Positions 1 to 6,772 of a DNA stretch of 37,047 nucleotides are shown piece by piece. The notes under the pieces were generated by a model. That model saw nothing but the letters and a program-made list of their open reading frames with translations. It was not told where the DNA came from and searched no databases. This stretch comes from a virus. The first letter of the stretch is position 1. The number at the start of each line of letters is the position of its first letter. A program made the translations under genes and the position numbers. Location of the stretch: positions 1 to 37,047 of IMG/VR virus record IMGVR_UViG_3300043470_000314; one strand, 5' to 3'.

Positions 1-72
1 GACACTACTGTGTTTTTGGAAACCCAGAGTGGCACTATTCTAGCCTCGGCTGGTGTTGGGGTGTCGGTATAG
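1..72 (+). CDS. C-terminal end of an upstream gene (partial)
   Basis: The first reading frame is open from base 1 to a TAG at 70-72 and encodes 23 residues, starting DTTVFLETQSG and ending GVSV. The stop lies one base before the ATG of the next gene, the tight spacing used throughout this arm, so this is probably the tail of a real gene whose start lies outside the window. Too little is present to name a family. Confidence 0.45.
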   Translation, partial: DTTVFLETQSGTILASAGVGVSV

Positions 73-73
73 T

Positions 74-553
74 ATGACCCGATTATCGCCCCACGCAAAA
101 GCCAGTCTTGATGCTCTGGCAGAAAAGCACTTGGCGTTTACGATTGCCAAGGCGACTATCGAGGCTGAACTCAAGGCTCAGTTCGAGGAGCGTATTTCGT
201 CTTATAGACAAGATCGTGATATGGCTCTTCGGCTGGCTGACGAGGCCGGTGTGCCTAGAACACAACTCGGTAAGGCTATTGGAACAACTAACTATAAGAC
301 TGTTCAGGAGATTCTAGAAGTCACTGAACACATGGCGCACACTGAAAGTGATGCACATGGTAAGTGGTCTATTGTTAGGCTGCCTAACGGCTTGTATAAC
401 TTGTCTGTGTTTGAGTTGGGTGCTGGTTCAGTGTCTGGTTCGGCTGAGGTTGAGTTGACTGATGACGATATTGTGTTTGTGTCTGGTGACGAGTTTGTTA
501 TCCCACAAATTTATCGTGCAGGTTATTTCGAGCAGGTGTTAGCATCCAGATAA
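74..553 (+). CDS. Small HTH-like phage protein, unknown function
   Basis: This is a 159-residue protein. The N-terminal half is charged and helical. Around residues 55-85 there is a helix-turn-helix-like stretch (LADEAGVPRTQLGKAIGTTN), suggesting DNA binding. The C-terminal half is acidic and beta-rich and matches nothing I recognise. I place the start at ATG 74 rather than GTG 53, because the upstream frame appears to be coding to its stop at 70-72. It heads a run of small early genes. A regulatory role is inference from the HTH-like segment only. Confidence 0.7.
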   Translation: MTRLSPHAKASLDALAEKHLAFTIAKATIEAELKAQFEERISSYRQDRDMALRLADEAGVPRTQLGKAIGTTNYKTVQEILEVTEHMAHTESDAHGKWSIVRLPNGLYNLSVFELGAGSVSGSAEVELTDDDIVFVSGDEFVIPQIYRAGYFEQVLASR

Positions 554-566
554 TAGGACTGGTTGT

Positions 567-631
567 GGTTCTTTCTCCACTTTGGGCGGTTCTTCCATAC
601 TTGTTATGGAGGGACTCCCGAGTGAAGAACC
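567..631 (+). promoter_or_regulatory. Extended RNA hairpin covering a small gene's RBS and start
   Basis: A long imperfect helix can be drawn. GGTTCTT (567-573) pairs with AAGAACC (625-631), CACT (578-581) with AGTG (621-624), GGG (584-586) with CCC (617-619), and TCCATA (594-599) with TATGGA (605-610) around a CTTGT loop. That is about 20 base pairs in 65 nt. The Shine-Dalgarno-like GGAGGG (608-613) and the GTG start at 622 of the next small ORF lie inside it, so it could gate translation. No U-run follows, so it is unlikely to be a terminator. The pairing is seen; the function is inferred. Confidence 0.4.
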
Positions 632-714
632 CTAAATCTAAATTGTATGACCCTGGTTCTAGCATTGGTGCTATTCAACAAAGTTATTGGATTGATAACA
701 ATGGCAGGAACTAG
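622..714 (+). CDS. 30-residue hypothetical peptide
   Basis: This short frame starts at GTG 622, preceded by GGAGGG (608-613), and encodes 30 residues starting MKNPKSKLYDPGSS and ending at TAG 712-714. It overlaps the next small gene by 14 bases in another frame, as is common in this arm. Its ribosome site and start lie inside a predicted hairpin. No family is recognised, and it could be non-coding leader sequence. Confidence 0.4.
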   Translation: MKNPKSKLYDPGSSIGAIQQSYWIDNNGRN

Positions 715-823
715 CAAGTTTGGTTGGTGTTTGTCACCAAACTATCACACAGATTGTATTGAACACATAGGTGATTTGAGATGTGGATGCACATGTCACT
801 CACCAGCTAAGGAGACCGAATAA
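701..823 (+). CDS. Small Cys/His-rich protein, probable zinc binder
   Basis: This encodes 40 residues from ATG 701, with its TAA (821-823) sharing a base with the ATG of the next gene (TAATG). It contains C10, H16, C19, H22, C28, C30, C32 and H33, ending in a CGCTCH cluster that suggests a small metal-binding fold. Tiny proteins with this C-x-C-x-C-H end are common in actinophage early regions; their function is unknown. There is no strong Shine-Dalgarno, so it may be translated by coupling. Confidence 0.6.
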   Translation: MAGTSKFGWCLSPNYHTDCIEHIGDLRCGCTCHSPAKETE

Positions 824-1089
824 TGTATTACGAACACGATGATGACAGTTTTTTGCGCCAGATCGACTTTGAGGCTTATCAGAGCGATGTTGATTGGCTA
901 AAGGGTATTGTTGATGAAGTTGTCCCTATGACTGAGAGTCTTGAGATTACTTGTTGGCTTGCTGACAGTGAAACCGCTGAGTGCGGTGTTGAGGGTGGCC
1001 GGTTTGACAAGCCTGTGTATGAGAATGACCCTGACGAGTTGTTTGCGGTTATCAAACAGGCTTACCCAGAACTCAACTGGGAGGTCTAA
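823..1089 (+). CDS. Acidic hypothetical protein
   Basis: This is an 88-residue, strongly acidic protein (starts MYYEHDDDSF) with no recognised domain. It begins at the last base of the preceding stop, with GGAG at 811-814 as a plausible ribosome site, and its own stop overlaps the start of the helicase gene by one base. It is probably translationally coupled to both neighbours. No function can be assigned. Confidence 0.75.
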   Translation: MYYEHDDDSFLRQIDFEAYQSDVDWLKGIVDEVVPMTESLEITCWLADSETAECGVEGGRFDKPVYENDPDELFAVIKQAYPELNWEV

Positions 1090-2489
1090 TGGAACAGCCA
1101 CTTATTCCTTATCAGTATCAACTTGCTGACATTGACAAGATTGTTGCCAATGGTGGTTCGGGTATTGTTGCTACTCAGGTGGGTGGCGGTAAAACTCTTA
1201 TCGCTATTGAGGTTGCTAAGAGGATGAAGTTTTCTAGTGTGCTTGTGATTGCCCCTAAGGGCACTCATAAGCGCGCTTGGGAACGCACTATCAAACGCCA
1301 AGAGCCTTCGGCTACTGTTCGTTACATCAACAGCAGTGTTGAGGGGAAACGCGCTTACGCTGACCTTATGTTGGGTCGCCCGGGTTGGTTTTTGATTAGT
1401 CCAGAGTTTTTCCGCAGGTTTAGTTGGTCTGCTTTCAAAAAGGTTGACATGGCTATTTTTGATGAGGCTCACCGCGCATCTAACCGCAAGGCTAAGACTG
1501 CTGTTGCTTTGCATTCGCTAAAGTCTGAGGCTCGCTTGGCTATGTCTGGGACGATTGCTGGTAACCGCATTGACGGTATGTGGTCTATTTTGAAGTGGGT
1601 GTTTCCTGAGTTGGCTGGTAAGTCTTATTGGGCTTGGGTTGGAAAATTCCTAAAAACCCGCGACGATTTTTTCGCGGGGAAAGTGCCTGATGGAGAACGA
1701 AATCCTGGGGAAATTGTTGCAAGCATTCCTTGTTACATCCGTCACTTGAAGCGTGAGCAGTGTTGTGTTGAACACCCGAATGGTATTGATGGGCAACTTC
1801 CACCTATGACTGTGGAAGAGCGTGTGGTTCAGTTGTCGCCTGAGCAGAAGAAGATTTATAAACAGTTGGAAAAAGATTTGTTGGTCTGGCTTGGGGAGAA
1901 CCCTTTGGTGGTTGAAGTGCCTGTGGCTATGCGTGTTCGTCTGCGCCAGATCACTTTGGGTGTGCCTACTATTGCTGATGATGGTAGTGTCGATTTTGAT
2001 ATCAACTGTCGTTCTTCTAAGTTTGACGAGTTGGGTGAAATCATTACTGACAGCCCTGTGGGTGAACAAATGTTGGTGTTGACACACTCGCAAAAGTTTG
2101 CTAGGGTTGTTGTATCAAGGTTGAGTAACCTTGGTTACAACGCTGTGGAGTGGTCTGGTGCTGTTCCACAAAAGAAGCGTGATGAATATTTGGAAGCTTT
2201 CATCGGTGGCGAGATTCAGTTTATTGTGGCTGTTATTTCTGCTATTGGTGAGGGGACGGACGGCTTGCAGGAGGCTTGTTCAACAGTGGTTTGGTTGTCT
2301 AAGGATGACAACCGTTTGTTGAATGAGCAGGCCGCTGGTCGCTTGGATAGGCGTGGCCAAACTCGTAGTGTTGTTTCGTATGAGATTATTGCGGAGGACA
2401 CTTATGATGAGGGTCAGTTGTCTAAGTTGGTTCGTGAACAGTTAGCAATGAATGAATCGTTGCGTGAAAAGGAGAGTGGTAAGAAATGA
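1089..2489 (+). CDS. DEAH-box / SNF2-like superfamily 2 helicase
   Basis: This 466-residue SF2 helicase or translocase would use ATP to move along or remodel DNA during replication or recombination. Motif I (Walker A) is TQVGGGKT at residues 30-37, motif II is DEAH at 125-128, motif III is SGT at 153-155, and motif VI is QAAGRLDRRGQ at 414-424. The EGTDGLQ stretch before motif VI, the RRGQ variant and the two-lobe layout fit SNF2-like phage helicases. The length is normal for phage versions with no accessory domains. The substrate cannot be read from sequence. Confidence 0.93.
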   Translation: MEQPLIPYQYQLADIDKIVANGGSGIVATQVGGGKTLIAIEVAKRMKFSSVLVIAPKGTHKRAWERTIKRQEPSATVRYINSSVEGKRAYADLMLGRPGWFLISPEFFRRFSWSAFKKVDMAIFDEAHRASNRKAKTAVALHSLKSEARLAMSGTIAGNRIDGMWSILKWVFPELAGKSYWAWVGKFLKTRDDFFAGKVPDGERNPGEIVASIPCYIRHLKREQCCVEHPNGIDGQLPPMTVEERVVQLSPEQKKIYKQLEKDLLVWLGENPLVVEVPVAMRVRLRQITLGVPTIADDGSVDFDINCRSSKFDELGEIITDSPVGEQMLVLTHSQKFARVVVSRLSNLGYNAVEWSGAVPQKKRDEYLEAFIGGEIQFIVAVISAIGEGTDGLQEACSTVVWLSKDDNRLLNEQAAGRLDRRGQTRSVVSYEIIAEDTYDEGQLSKLVREQLAMNESLREKESGKK

Positions 2490-2629
2490 ATGAACGTAAA
2501 GCAATTACTGATTGGTTGAGAAGTCGCAAAGCGTCGGAGCCTATGCGTTTGACGATTGAGCGGTTGGCAGACCTAATCGACCAAGGCAAGCACTTGGAAC
2601 AGAACAAGGGAGAGGGAGAGAACAAGTGA
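2486..2629 (+). CDS. 47-residue hypothetical protein
   Basis: The ATG at 2486 overlaps the helicase stop (ATGA), with GGAG at 2471-2474 upstream. The 47 residues are basic and helical (ITDWLRSRKASEPMRLTIER) and end in KGEGENK. The last 19 bases recur at the end of the next gene and hold the Shine-Dalgarno for the gene that follows. No family is recognised. The coding call rests on the chain of 4-base overlaps on both sides. Confidence 0.6.
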   Translation: MNERKAITDWLRSRKASEPMRLTIERLADLIDQGKHLEQNKGEGENK

Positions 2630-2808
2630 GTGAATTTGAATTCGAGCGTGGTCGTGAAGCTGGAGTCAAGTGGGGTGAACGATTAGAACGTAAACGCATT
2701 ATCAAACTGCTACAAGATGTAGCGTTTACTAAAGCATTTGGTCGCAGTAAAGACTTCAATGCGAAACGAGCAATCCTTATCGCTCTTATCAAGGGAGAGA
2801 ACAAGTGA
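2626..2808 (+). CDS. 60-residue hypothetical protein
   Basis: This starts at GTG 2626, overlapping the previous stop (GTGA), with GGGAG / GGAGAG in front. It encodes a basic helical protein (EREAGVKWGE-like N-terminus, then KRIIKLLQDVAF and an AKRAILIALI helix) ending KGENK. The motif EFERGREAGVKWGERLERKR resembles similar stretches in other small phage proteins, including the FQAGSDWGIEW segment of the next gene. Function unknown. Confidence 0.7.
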   Translation: MSEFEFERGREAGVKWGERLERKRIIKLLQDVAFTKAFGRSKDFNAKRAILIALIKGENK

Positions 2809-3098
2809 GCCTTTACTATATAAAGCAAGACAACACTATCTGGGGCTGTGGAGAAGCCGACTGTTGTGGCGAATATGAGGAAGAGATTGACGAAAGTTTT
2901 GTAGACTGTGATTGCGAAATCCCTGAGTCTAGGATGACTGGAGACCACCTACAATCATGCAATGGTGGCGGAGATGTTTTGGAATGGCGTAAGGCTGATA
3001 GGTTTGAGATTCTGGCATTTAGAGCCGGAACAAGCGAGGGATTCCAAGCAGGTTCTGACTGGGGTATTGAATGGCAGAAAAATAAGGAGAGTGAATGA
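2805..3098 (+). CDS. Cys-rich hypothetical protein
   Basis: This 97-residue protein starts at GTG 2805 (GTGA overlap with the preceding gene; GGGAGAG ribosome site). It is acidic and carries clustered cysteines in its first half (C15, C20, C21, then C35 and C37, and a later C52), suggesting metal binding. The C-terminus (EGFQAGSDWGIEWQ) echoes the preceding small protein. No named domain. Confidence 0.72.
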   Translation: MSLYYIKQDNTIWGCGEADCCGEYEEEIDESFVDCDCEIPESRMTGDHLQSCNGGGDVLEWRKADRFEILAFRAGTSEGFQAGSDWGIEWQKNKESE

Positions 3099-3199
3099 GC
3101 GAGAGTAAATGTATCAACGAGCGTTGTAACGAACCGGCAGGTGTCCTAGGCATGTGTTGGCCTTGTGCTTACTGGGCTTATGACAGGGAGACGAGCTAA
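3095..3199 (+). CDS. 34-residue zinc-finger-like peptide
   Basis: ATG 3095 overlaps the previous stop (ATGA) and has AAGGAG at 3083-3088 in front. The peptide has C6, C11, C21 and C24 in a C-x4-C...C-x2-C arrangement, enough for one zinc site. It stops at 3199, two bases before the next ATG. Its size and cysteine spacing match tiny zinc-finger proteins of actinophages with no known role. Confidence 0.6.
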   Translation: MSESKCINERCNEPAGVLGMCWPCAYWAYDRETS

Positions 3200-3201
3200 C
3201 T

Positions 3202-3387
3202 ATGAGTAGAACTATCAAAGTGGCTGTAAGAAATGTTATCGAGTTTGAAGTTGATGATGATTTTGAGATGACAAATTATGATAGTGAAAACTTTTTGGCG
3301 TTAGCTAAAAAGGCTATCATGTTGACTCCGCAGAGTGAGTTGATGAATGGTGCAAGGTATAAGATCAAAGGAGGAAACAATGAGTGA
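3202..3387 (+). CDS. 61-residue hypothetical protein
   Basis: It starts at ATG 3202, two bases after the preceding stop, with GGGAGACGAG in front as a ribosome site. The protein alternates short beta-like and acidic segments (IKVAVRNVIEFEVDDDFEM) and has a C-terminal ALAKKAIM helix. It overlaps the next gene by 8 bases. No family recognised. Confidence 0.7.
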   Translation: MSRTIKVAVRNVIEFEVDDDFEMTNYDSENFLALAKKAIMLTPQSELMNGARYKIKGGNNE

Positions 3388-3499
3388 AAAGTATTATGGT
3401 TGTGCCGGATGTGGGCATGAGGGTGGCGAAGAGTTCGCAAATAACTGGTGCAACACATGCGGTTCTTACAAATATTTTGGCTGGATTGAGGTAGAATAG
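3380..3499 (+). CDS. Small zinc-ribbon protein
   Basis: ATG 3380 is preceded by AAAGGAGG (3368-3375), one of the best ribosome sites in the window. The 39 residues contain two knuckles, C8-x2-C11 and C24-x2-C27, the hallmark of a rubredoxin-like zinc ribbon, followed by an aromatic tail (YKYFGWIEVE). It is likely a zinc-binding protein. Target unknown. Confidence 0.72.
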   Translation: MSEKYYGCAGCGHEGGEEFANNWCNTCGSYKYFGWIEVE

Positions 3500-3580
3500 T
3501 TGGAGGTCGTTCTTAGCATTGCAATCCTTTTGGTTTGCGTAATTGCGATAATGAGTATGGATGGAGATGGTAATGAATAG
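3500..3580 (+). CDS. 26-residue single-span membrane peptide (tentative)
   Basis: A frame from TTG 3500, immediately after the previous TAG, encodes 26 residues with one hydrophobic span (VVLSIAILLVCVIAIM) and an acidic tail (DGDGNE). GAGG at 3489-3492 could serve as ribosome site. Its stop overlaps the next gene's start by 8 bases, matching the local style. Against it are the TTG start and very small size. Confidence 0.4.
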   Translation: MEVVLSIAILLVCVIAIMSMDGDGNE

Positions 3581-3854
3581 TTTTGAAAAAGCTGTTGAAA
3601 AAGTTTATGCGGATTCACAGGCGGTGCTCCTAAAGAAGCATGAAGATTACGGGCCGAAGAACATTAGCGGTTCGCCTGGTGGGCCTCTGAATGGTTTGCG
3701 TGTTCGCATGCATGACAAGTTGGCTCGCATAAATCACCTAATGGATTCTGGGGCTACGCCTCAGAACGAAAGCCTTGAGGATAGTTTCTTAGACTTAGCT
3801 AACTATGCAATCATTGCACAGTTGGTTATTCGAGGAGAGTGGCCTAATGACTGA
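3573..3854 (+). CDS. DUF1599 / Nmad1-like nucleotide-modification protein
   Basis: This 93-residue protein has the signature of DUF1599, also called nucleotide modification associated domain 1, an all-alpha fold related to MazG-type NTP pyrophosphohydrolases. Key pieces are KHEDYGPKN near residues 22-30, RVRMHDKLARINHLM near 44-58 and ESLEDSFLDLANYAIIAQL near 66-84. In that family the conserved E/D residues are thought to bind metal and nucleotide. I choose ATG 3573 because GGAG sits 6 bases upstream (3563-3566); ATG 3561 is possible. A role in nucleotide-pool or DNA-base chemistry is inference; no other modification enzyme is in the window. Confidence 0.75.
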   Translation: MNSFEKAVEKVYADSQAVLLKKHEDYGPKNISGSPGGPLNGLRVRMHDKLARINHLMDSGATPQNESLEDSFLDLANYAIIAQLVIRGEWPND

Positions 3855-4131
3855 GTATGAAATGATTGATGATGTGACTGGTGAGATTGTTTCGGTGAAG
3901 ACTGAGATTGATCTTGGTTTGCTTGAGGCTTACAACCAGTGGGTTGTTGACCGGAAACTTTTTCCATCAACTTATTCTCCTCAAGAGTATGCTGAATACT
4001 TGGAGGGTGAACTGGCTAAGTTGCGTGTAGCGAAAGGTATCAAGTTTATTGAACAGTATGACTTGGATGCTTCTTGGCCTCCAGAACTTTACCGCTCTCT
4101 ACTGGATATTTTGAAGAATGCTAAGGAATGA
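3847..4131 (+). CDS. 94-residue hypothetical protein
   Basis: ATG 3847 overlaps the previous stop by 8 bases and has GAGGAGAG (3832-3839) in front, so I prefer it to the ATG at 3805 inside the preceding gene. The protein is acidic with a DVTGEIVSVKTEIDLG strand-like start and a helical rest (PQEYAEYLEGELAKLRVAKG). No domain recognised. Confidence 0.72.
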   Translation: MTEYEMIDDVTGEIVSVKTEIDLGLLEAYNQWVVDRKLFPSTYSPQEYAEYLEGELAKLRVAKGIKFIEQYDLDASWPPELYRSLLDILKNAKE

Positions 4132-4132
4132 A

Positions 4133-4159
4133 GTGACAGGGTTTGAACCAATTTATAAT
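4133..4159 (+). promoter_or_regulatory. Candidate sigma-70-type promoter
   Basis: GTGACA (4133-4138) resembles a -35 box and TATAAT (4154-4159) is a perfect -10, but the spacer is 15 bp, shorter than the usual 17. It lies in a 61-base gap before the likely ATG of the DUF2637 gene and would start transcription near 4166. It could add a second transcript for the downstream genes. Sequence match only. Confidence 0.35.
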
Positions 4160-4192
4160 GCTGTTAAGCACCAATTTACGGAAGAGGAAGAT

Positions 4193-4690
4193 ATGACTAT
4201 AGAGGAACAATTTGCTGAGAAGCAAGCAGAGGCTACACTTTTGGTGCAAGCCCCTAAGAAGAAGAGCGCAAGACTGAACCCTGATGCTGTGCCAGTATTG
4301 GCTACCGCTGTGGGTTTGGTTACCATCTTGATGATTTCATCGTTTGCTGTTTCTTTCAGTGGCATTTATGAAGTGTCCGCTTGGACTGGGTTGCCAGTCA
4401 ACTTGCAATGGTTACCGGCCTTGTTCATTGATGCCGCTATCCTTGCTTACACTATTTCACTAATCGTTTTTAAGGCTCGTGGAGAGTCAGTTTGGAGGAC
4501 ACTTGCTGGATTATCTGGGTTTGCTTTGGTATCGGTCGTTGCGAATATTGCTCATACCTTATCATTTTGGGATGGCAATCTTGTCGACTTTCGTGCTTGG
4601 ATTGGTGTTCTTATTACTGCTAGTGCTCCTATCGCTGTATTACTCGCTTCCGAAGAGATTACGAGATTGGCTTTTGAGGAACAAAAGTAG
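4193..4690 (+). CDS. DUF2637 four-helix membrane protein
   Basis: This 165-residue protein starts at ATG 4193, with GAGGAAG at 4184-4190 upstream. A cytoplasmic basic segment (KKKSARLNPD) is followed by four hydrophobic spans at roughly residues 35-58, 68-92, 103-123 and 132-152. The WLPALFIDAAILAYT segment and the SASAPIAVLLASEE-like end match DUF2637, an actinobacterial family related to the SpdB-type spread proteins of conjugative plasmids and also carried by actinophages. It would sit in the host membrane. Its phage role is unknown. An upstream ATG at 4118 is possible but less well supported. Confidence 0.8.
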   Translation: MTIEEQFAEKQAEATLLVQAPKKKSARLNPDAVPVLATAVGLVTILMISSFAVSFSGIYEVSAWTGLPVNLQWLPALFIDAAILAYTISLIVFKARGESVWRTLAGLSGFALVSVVANIAHTLSFWDGNLVDFRAWIGVLITASAPIAVLLASEEITRLAFEEQK

Positions 4691-5025
4691 TGTCGAAGAA
4701 GCGTAAGCTAAACGATGATCTCTACCCAGCCCTCGGGGTAAAACCTGAGGCGGTAGAGCCTCTAAATTTGCTACTTGACACGATGGCAGAATTAGAGGAG
4801 AATGGGATAGTAAGGAAGTGCGGCGAGGATTACTGGTCATACACAGAGCAAGAAAATCTTACAGCGGATGATGCTGAAGAACTTTGTTATGGCTGTCCGT
4901 TGCTGAAACTTTGTTACGAATACGCAGTTGCTGACGAAATTAGTTGGGGAGTGTGGGGCGGAATTGACTTTTCGCCAGAAGACGATACACTGTTTACTTT
5001 AGGAGATGAGGAGAACTATAAATGA
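4690..5025 (+). CDS. WhiB-family iron-sulfur transcription regulator
   Basis: This 111-residue protein has the four cysteines expected to hold a [4Fe-4S] cluster, C44, C66, C69 and C75 (C-x21-C-x2-C-x5-C), and the family's GVWGG turn at residues 87-91. WhiB-like proteins bind the primary sigma factor region 4 and change promoter choice; known phage versions interfere with host WhiB function. The C1-C2 spacing is a little shorter than usual and there is no basic AT-hook-like tail after GVWGG, so it may act through sigma rather than DNA. Start GTG 4690 shares a base with the previous stop, and the end overlaps the nuclease gene by 4 bases. Confidence 0.85.
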   Translation: MSKKRKLNDDLYPALGVKPEAVEPLNLLLDTMAELEENGIVRKCGEDYWSYTEQENLTADDAEELCYGCPLLKLCYEYAVADEISWGVWGGIDFSPEDDTLFTLGDEENYK

Positions 5026-5753
5026 TTGCTGATTCAAGAATTAGAGACATGGCTCTAGGTTTATTTAAGCAAGAGTCTGCGCGTGACCAACAGAAAAAGG
5101 TTGGCGCTTCAGACTTTAGCGACCCATGTGAATACCACTTGGCAAAAAAGTTGCTGGGCATGCCGGGCGGAGAGTTTAAATACTTTCTAGGCGCAAAGAT
5201 TGGGACTGCTACACACGAGTTCCTTGAGAAGCGTATTGAGACTGTGGACTTTGACGAGTTCCCAGAGTTCAAGTCAGCCAAGATTGAGGAAACTATTATC
5301 CTTGGCGAACTTGAGGGTTACGGCACTGTGAAGTCTAAACCTGACCTTGTGCTTGTTGATGGCAAGCACTTGGTTGACTGGAAGACTTCTAAGCGTGACA
5401 AGTCTAAGCAGTTGCAAGCGGTGGTTGATGGCACAGCCAAGGACACTAAAGCAGCGGCTGAAGCGCTTTACTCGTTGAAGAAGTATTACGCACAGGCGCA
5501 GATTTATGCGTGGGGCTTGAACAAGTCTGGCACTGAGATCGATGCTTGTTCGTTAGTGTTCATCAACCGAGACGGCTCTTATGACCCTGATGTGTGGACT
5601 TACACTTTCCCTTATGACGAAGAGTTCGCTCAGTCTATGTGGGATCGTCTAGTTCGTTTGTGGGCTGAAGTGTCTGGCGGTCGTGACTTGGAAGAGTTCG
5701 AGCGTGACCCGATGTGTTTTAACTGTAAAGTTGTTGACGGTTATGAGGGTTGA
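5022..5753 (+). CDS. PD-(D/E)XK exonuclease, Cas4/RecB-like
   Basis: This 243-residue nuclease has the RecB-family motifs: HEF at residues 65-67, PD at 107-108, then D119-W-K121 (the D...DxK catalytic core) and the helical QAQIYAWGL motif near 157-165. C36 near the N-terminus and C232-x2-C235 near the C-terminus recall the cysteine-ligated iron-sulfur cluster of Cas4/AddB-type enzymes, although only three of the usual four cysteines are evident. It probably resects DNA ends for recombination with the Sak4-like ATPase and ssDNA-binding protein downstream. ATG 5022 overlaps the WhiB stop (ATGA). Confidence 0.85.
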   Translation: MIADSRIRDMALGLFKQESARDQQKKVGASDFSDPCEYHLAKKLLGMPGGEFKYFLGAKIGTATHEFLEKRIETVDFDEFPEFKSAKIEETIILGELEGYGTVKSKPDLVLVDGKHLVDWKTSKRDKSKQLQAVVDGTAKDTKAAAEALYSLKKYYAQAQIYAWGLNKSGTEIDACSLVFINRDGSYDPDVWTYTFPYDEEFAQSMWDRLVRLWAEVSGGRDLEEFERDPMCFNCKVVDGYEG

Positions 5754-6000
5754 GTTCAACCTTAAGACAGCGAGCATAATGTTCTGGCTGGCTGTGTCGC
5801 CTGTGATAATATTGAGGTTCGCGTTAGGAGCTTTTCTAATTAACTTTGGAAAGGATTTGACAGACTTTAATAAGTCTGCTATCCTGATAGGACTCGGGAT
5901 TTATTTTGCACTCTCGGGTGCTACAACAGGTATGAGAGCGGTTAAGAAGTATTCCGCTCTGAGAGAACAACTAAAAGAAATAGTAAACAATGTCGATTAG
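5743..6000 (+). CDS. Small two-span membrane protein
   Basis: This 85-residue protein has two hydrophobic segments (about residues 11-30, IMFWLAVSPVIILRFALGAF, and 45-62, AILIGLGIYFALSGATTG) joined by a polar loop, with a basic helical tail (AVKKYSALREQLKEIV). I use ATG 5743, overlapping the nuclease stop by 11 bases, because the longer frame from 5683 lies inside the nuclease gene. No family recognised. Confidence 0.65.
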   Translation: MRVEFNLKTASIMFWLAVSPVIILRFALGAFLINFGKDLTDFNKSAILIGLGIYFALSGATTGMRAVKKYSALREQLKEIVNNVD

Positions 6001-6044
6001 ATATGGTAGACTGTTCAAACAAGGAAACAAAGGAGGAAGATAAT

Positions 6045-6770
6045 ATGACTGATTTCCCAGCACTGCCTTTCGAGGCGCATGTAAAAAAAGCTGAGGCTCT
6101 CAACACACCAAAGACTATCTTGGTGTATGGAGACCCGAAGCGTGGCAAGTCTTGGTTCGCTGCATCTGCGGCTGAACTGAAAGACCTTTCACCAGTGCTC
6201 GTAATTGACACTGAGGGCGGCTCTTCTGCTATCGCCCGCGACTGGAAAGACGTGGACGTAGTTGAGGTTGACACTCACGAAAAGTTCCAAGCCACAGTAT
6301 CAGCACTGCTAGGTCAGAAGCACAAATACAAGACTGTCATCATTGACACGCTTGGTGTTGCAATGGATCGTGCAGAGAAGTTCTTTGGTGAAAAGCCTGA
6401 GAACAAGAACAACAAGTTTGGCCGTTGGGGTGACCTGAAGAACTGGACGAATGAACTTATTCGTGCATTCCATGGCGCACCATTCCTGTCAATCATCGTC
6501 ACTCATGCACAAGATGAGAAGGACGACAACACCGGTGCAGTCAAGACCATACCAATGCTACCTGGTTCATCTAAGGGAACTCTCCCAGCGATTCCAGATA
6601 TCATCGGATACATGACTAGCGAAAAGACCGAAAACGGAGTAGAGCGTGTGCTATACTTGCAGTCTTCCGATCGATTCGTCACCGGAAACCGCTTCGGTCT
6701 TGAGCCGAAGATGTATGCACCAAGCATCAAGAAAATCATTGATGCAATTAACACCGTAGGAGGTAAATAA
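6045..6770 (+). CDS. AAA_24 / Sak4-like RecA-fold recombination ATPase
   Basis: This 241-residue RecA-fold ATPase has Walker A GDPKRGKS at residues 29-36, the acidic VIDTEGG motif at 53-59 and Walker B TVIIDTLG at 97-104, plus a sensor-like VTHAQDEKDD segment. These are the features of the AAA_24 family, whose phage members (Sak4) act as single-strand annealing or RecA-like recombinases. Start ATG 6045 has AGGAGG at 6031-6036; the in-frame ATG 6003 has no such site. The gene is followed two bases later by a DUF669 protein, the usual partner of Sak4. Confidence 0.87.
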   Translation: MTDFPALPFEAHVKKAEALNTPKTILVYGDPKRGKSWFAASAAELKDLSPVLVIDTEGGSSAIARDWKDVDVVEVDTHEKFQATVSALLGQKHKYKTVIIDTLGVAMDRAEKFFGEKPENKNNKFGRWGDLKNWTNELIRAFHGAPFLSIIVTHAQDEKDDNTGAVKTIPMLPGSSKGTLPAIPDIIGYMTSEKTENGVERVLYLQSSDRFVTGNRFGLEPKMYAPSIKKIIDAINTVGGK

Positions 6771-6772
6771 TA

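Noticed and set aside
53-73. GTG 53 as start of the first full gene
   Set aside because: The upstream frame is open to a stop at 70-72 and ATG 74 directly follows it.
1086-2093. Antisense frames opposite the helicase
   Set aside because: They lack any domain similarity and overlap a gene with all helicase motifs.
5683-5742. Earlier start for the two-span membrane protein
   Set aside because: This stretch lies inside the nuclease gene and adds unrelated residues; ATG 5743 gives the usual short overlap.
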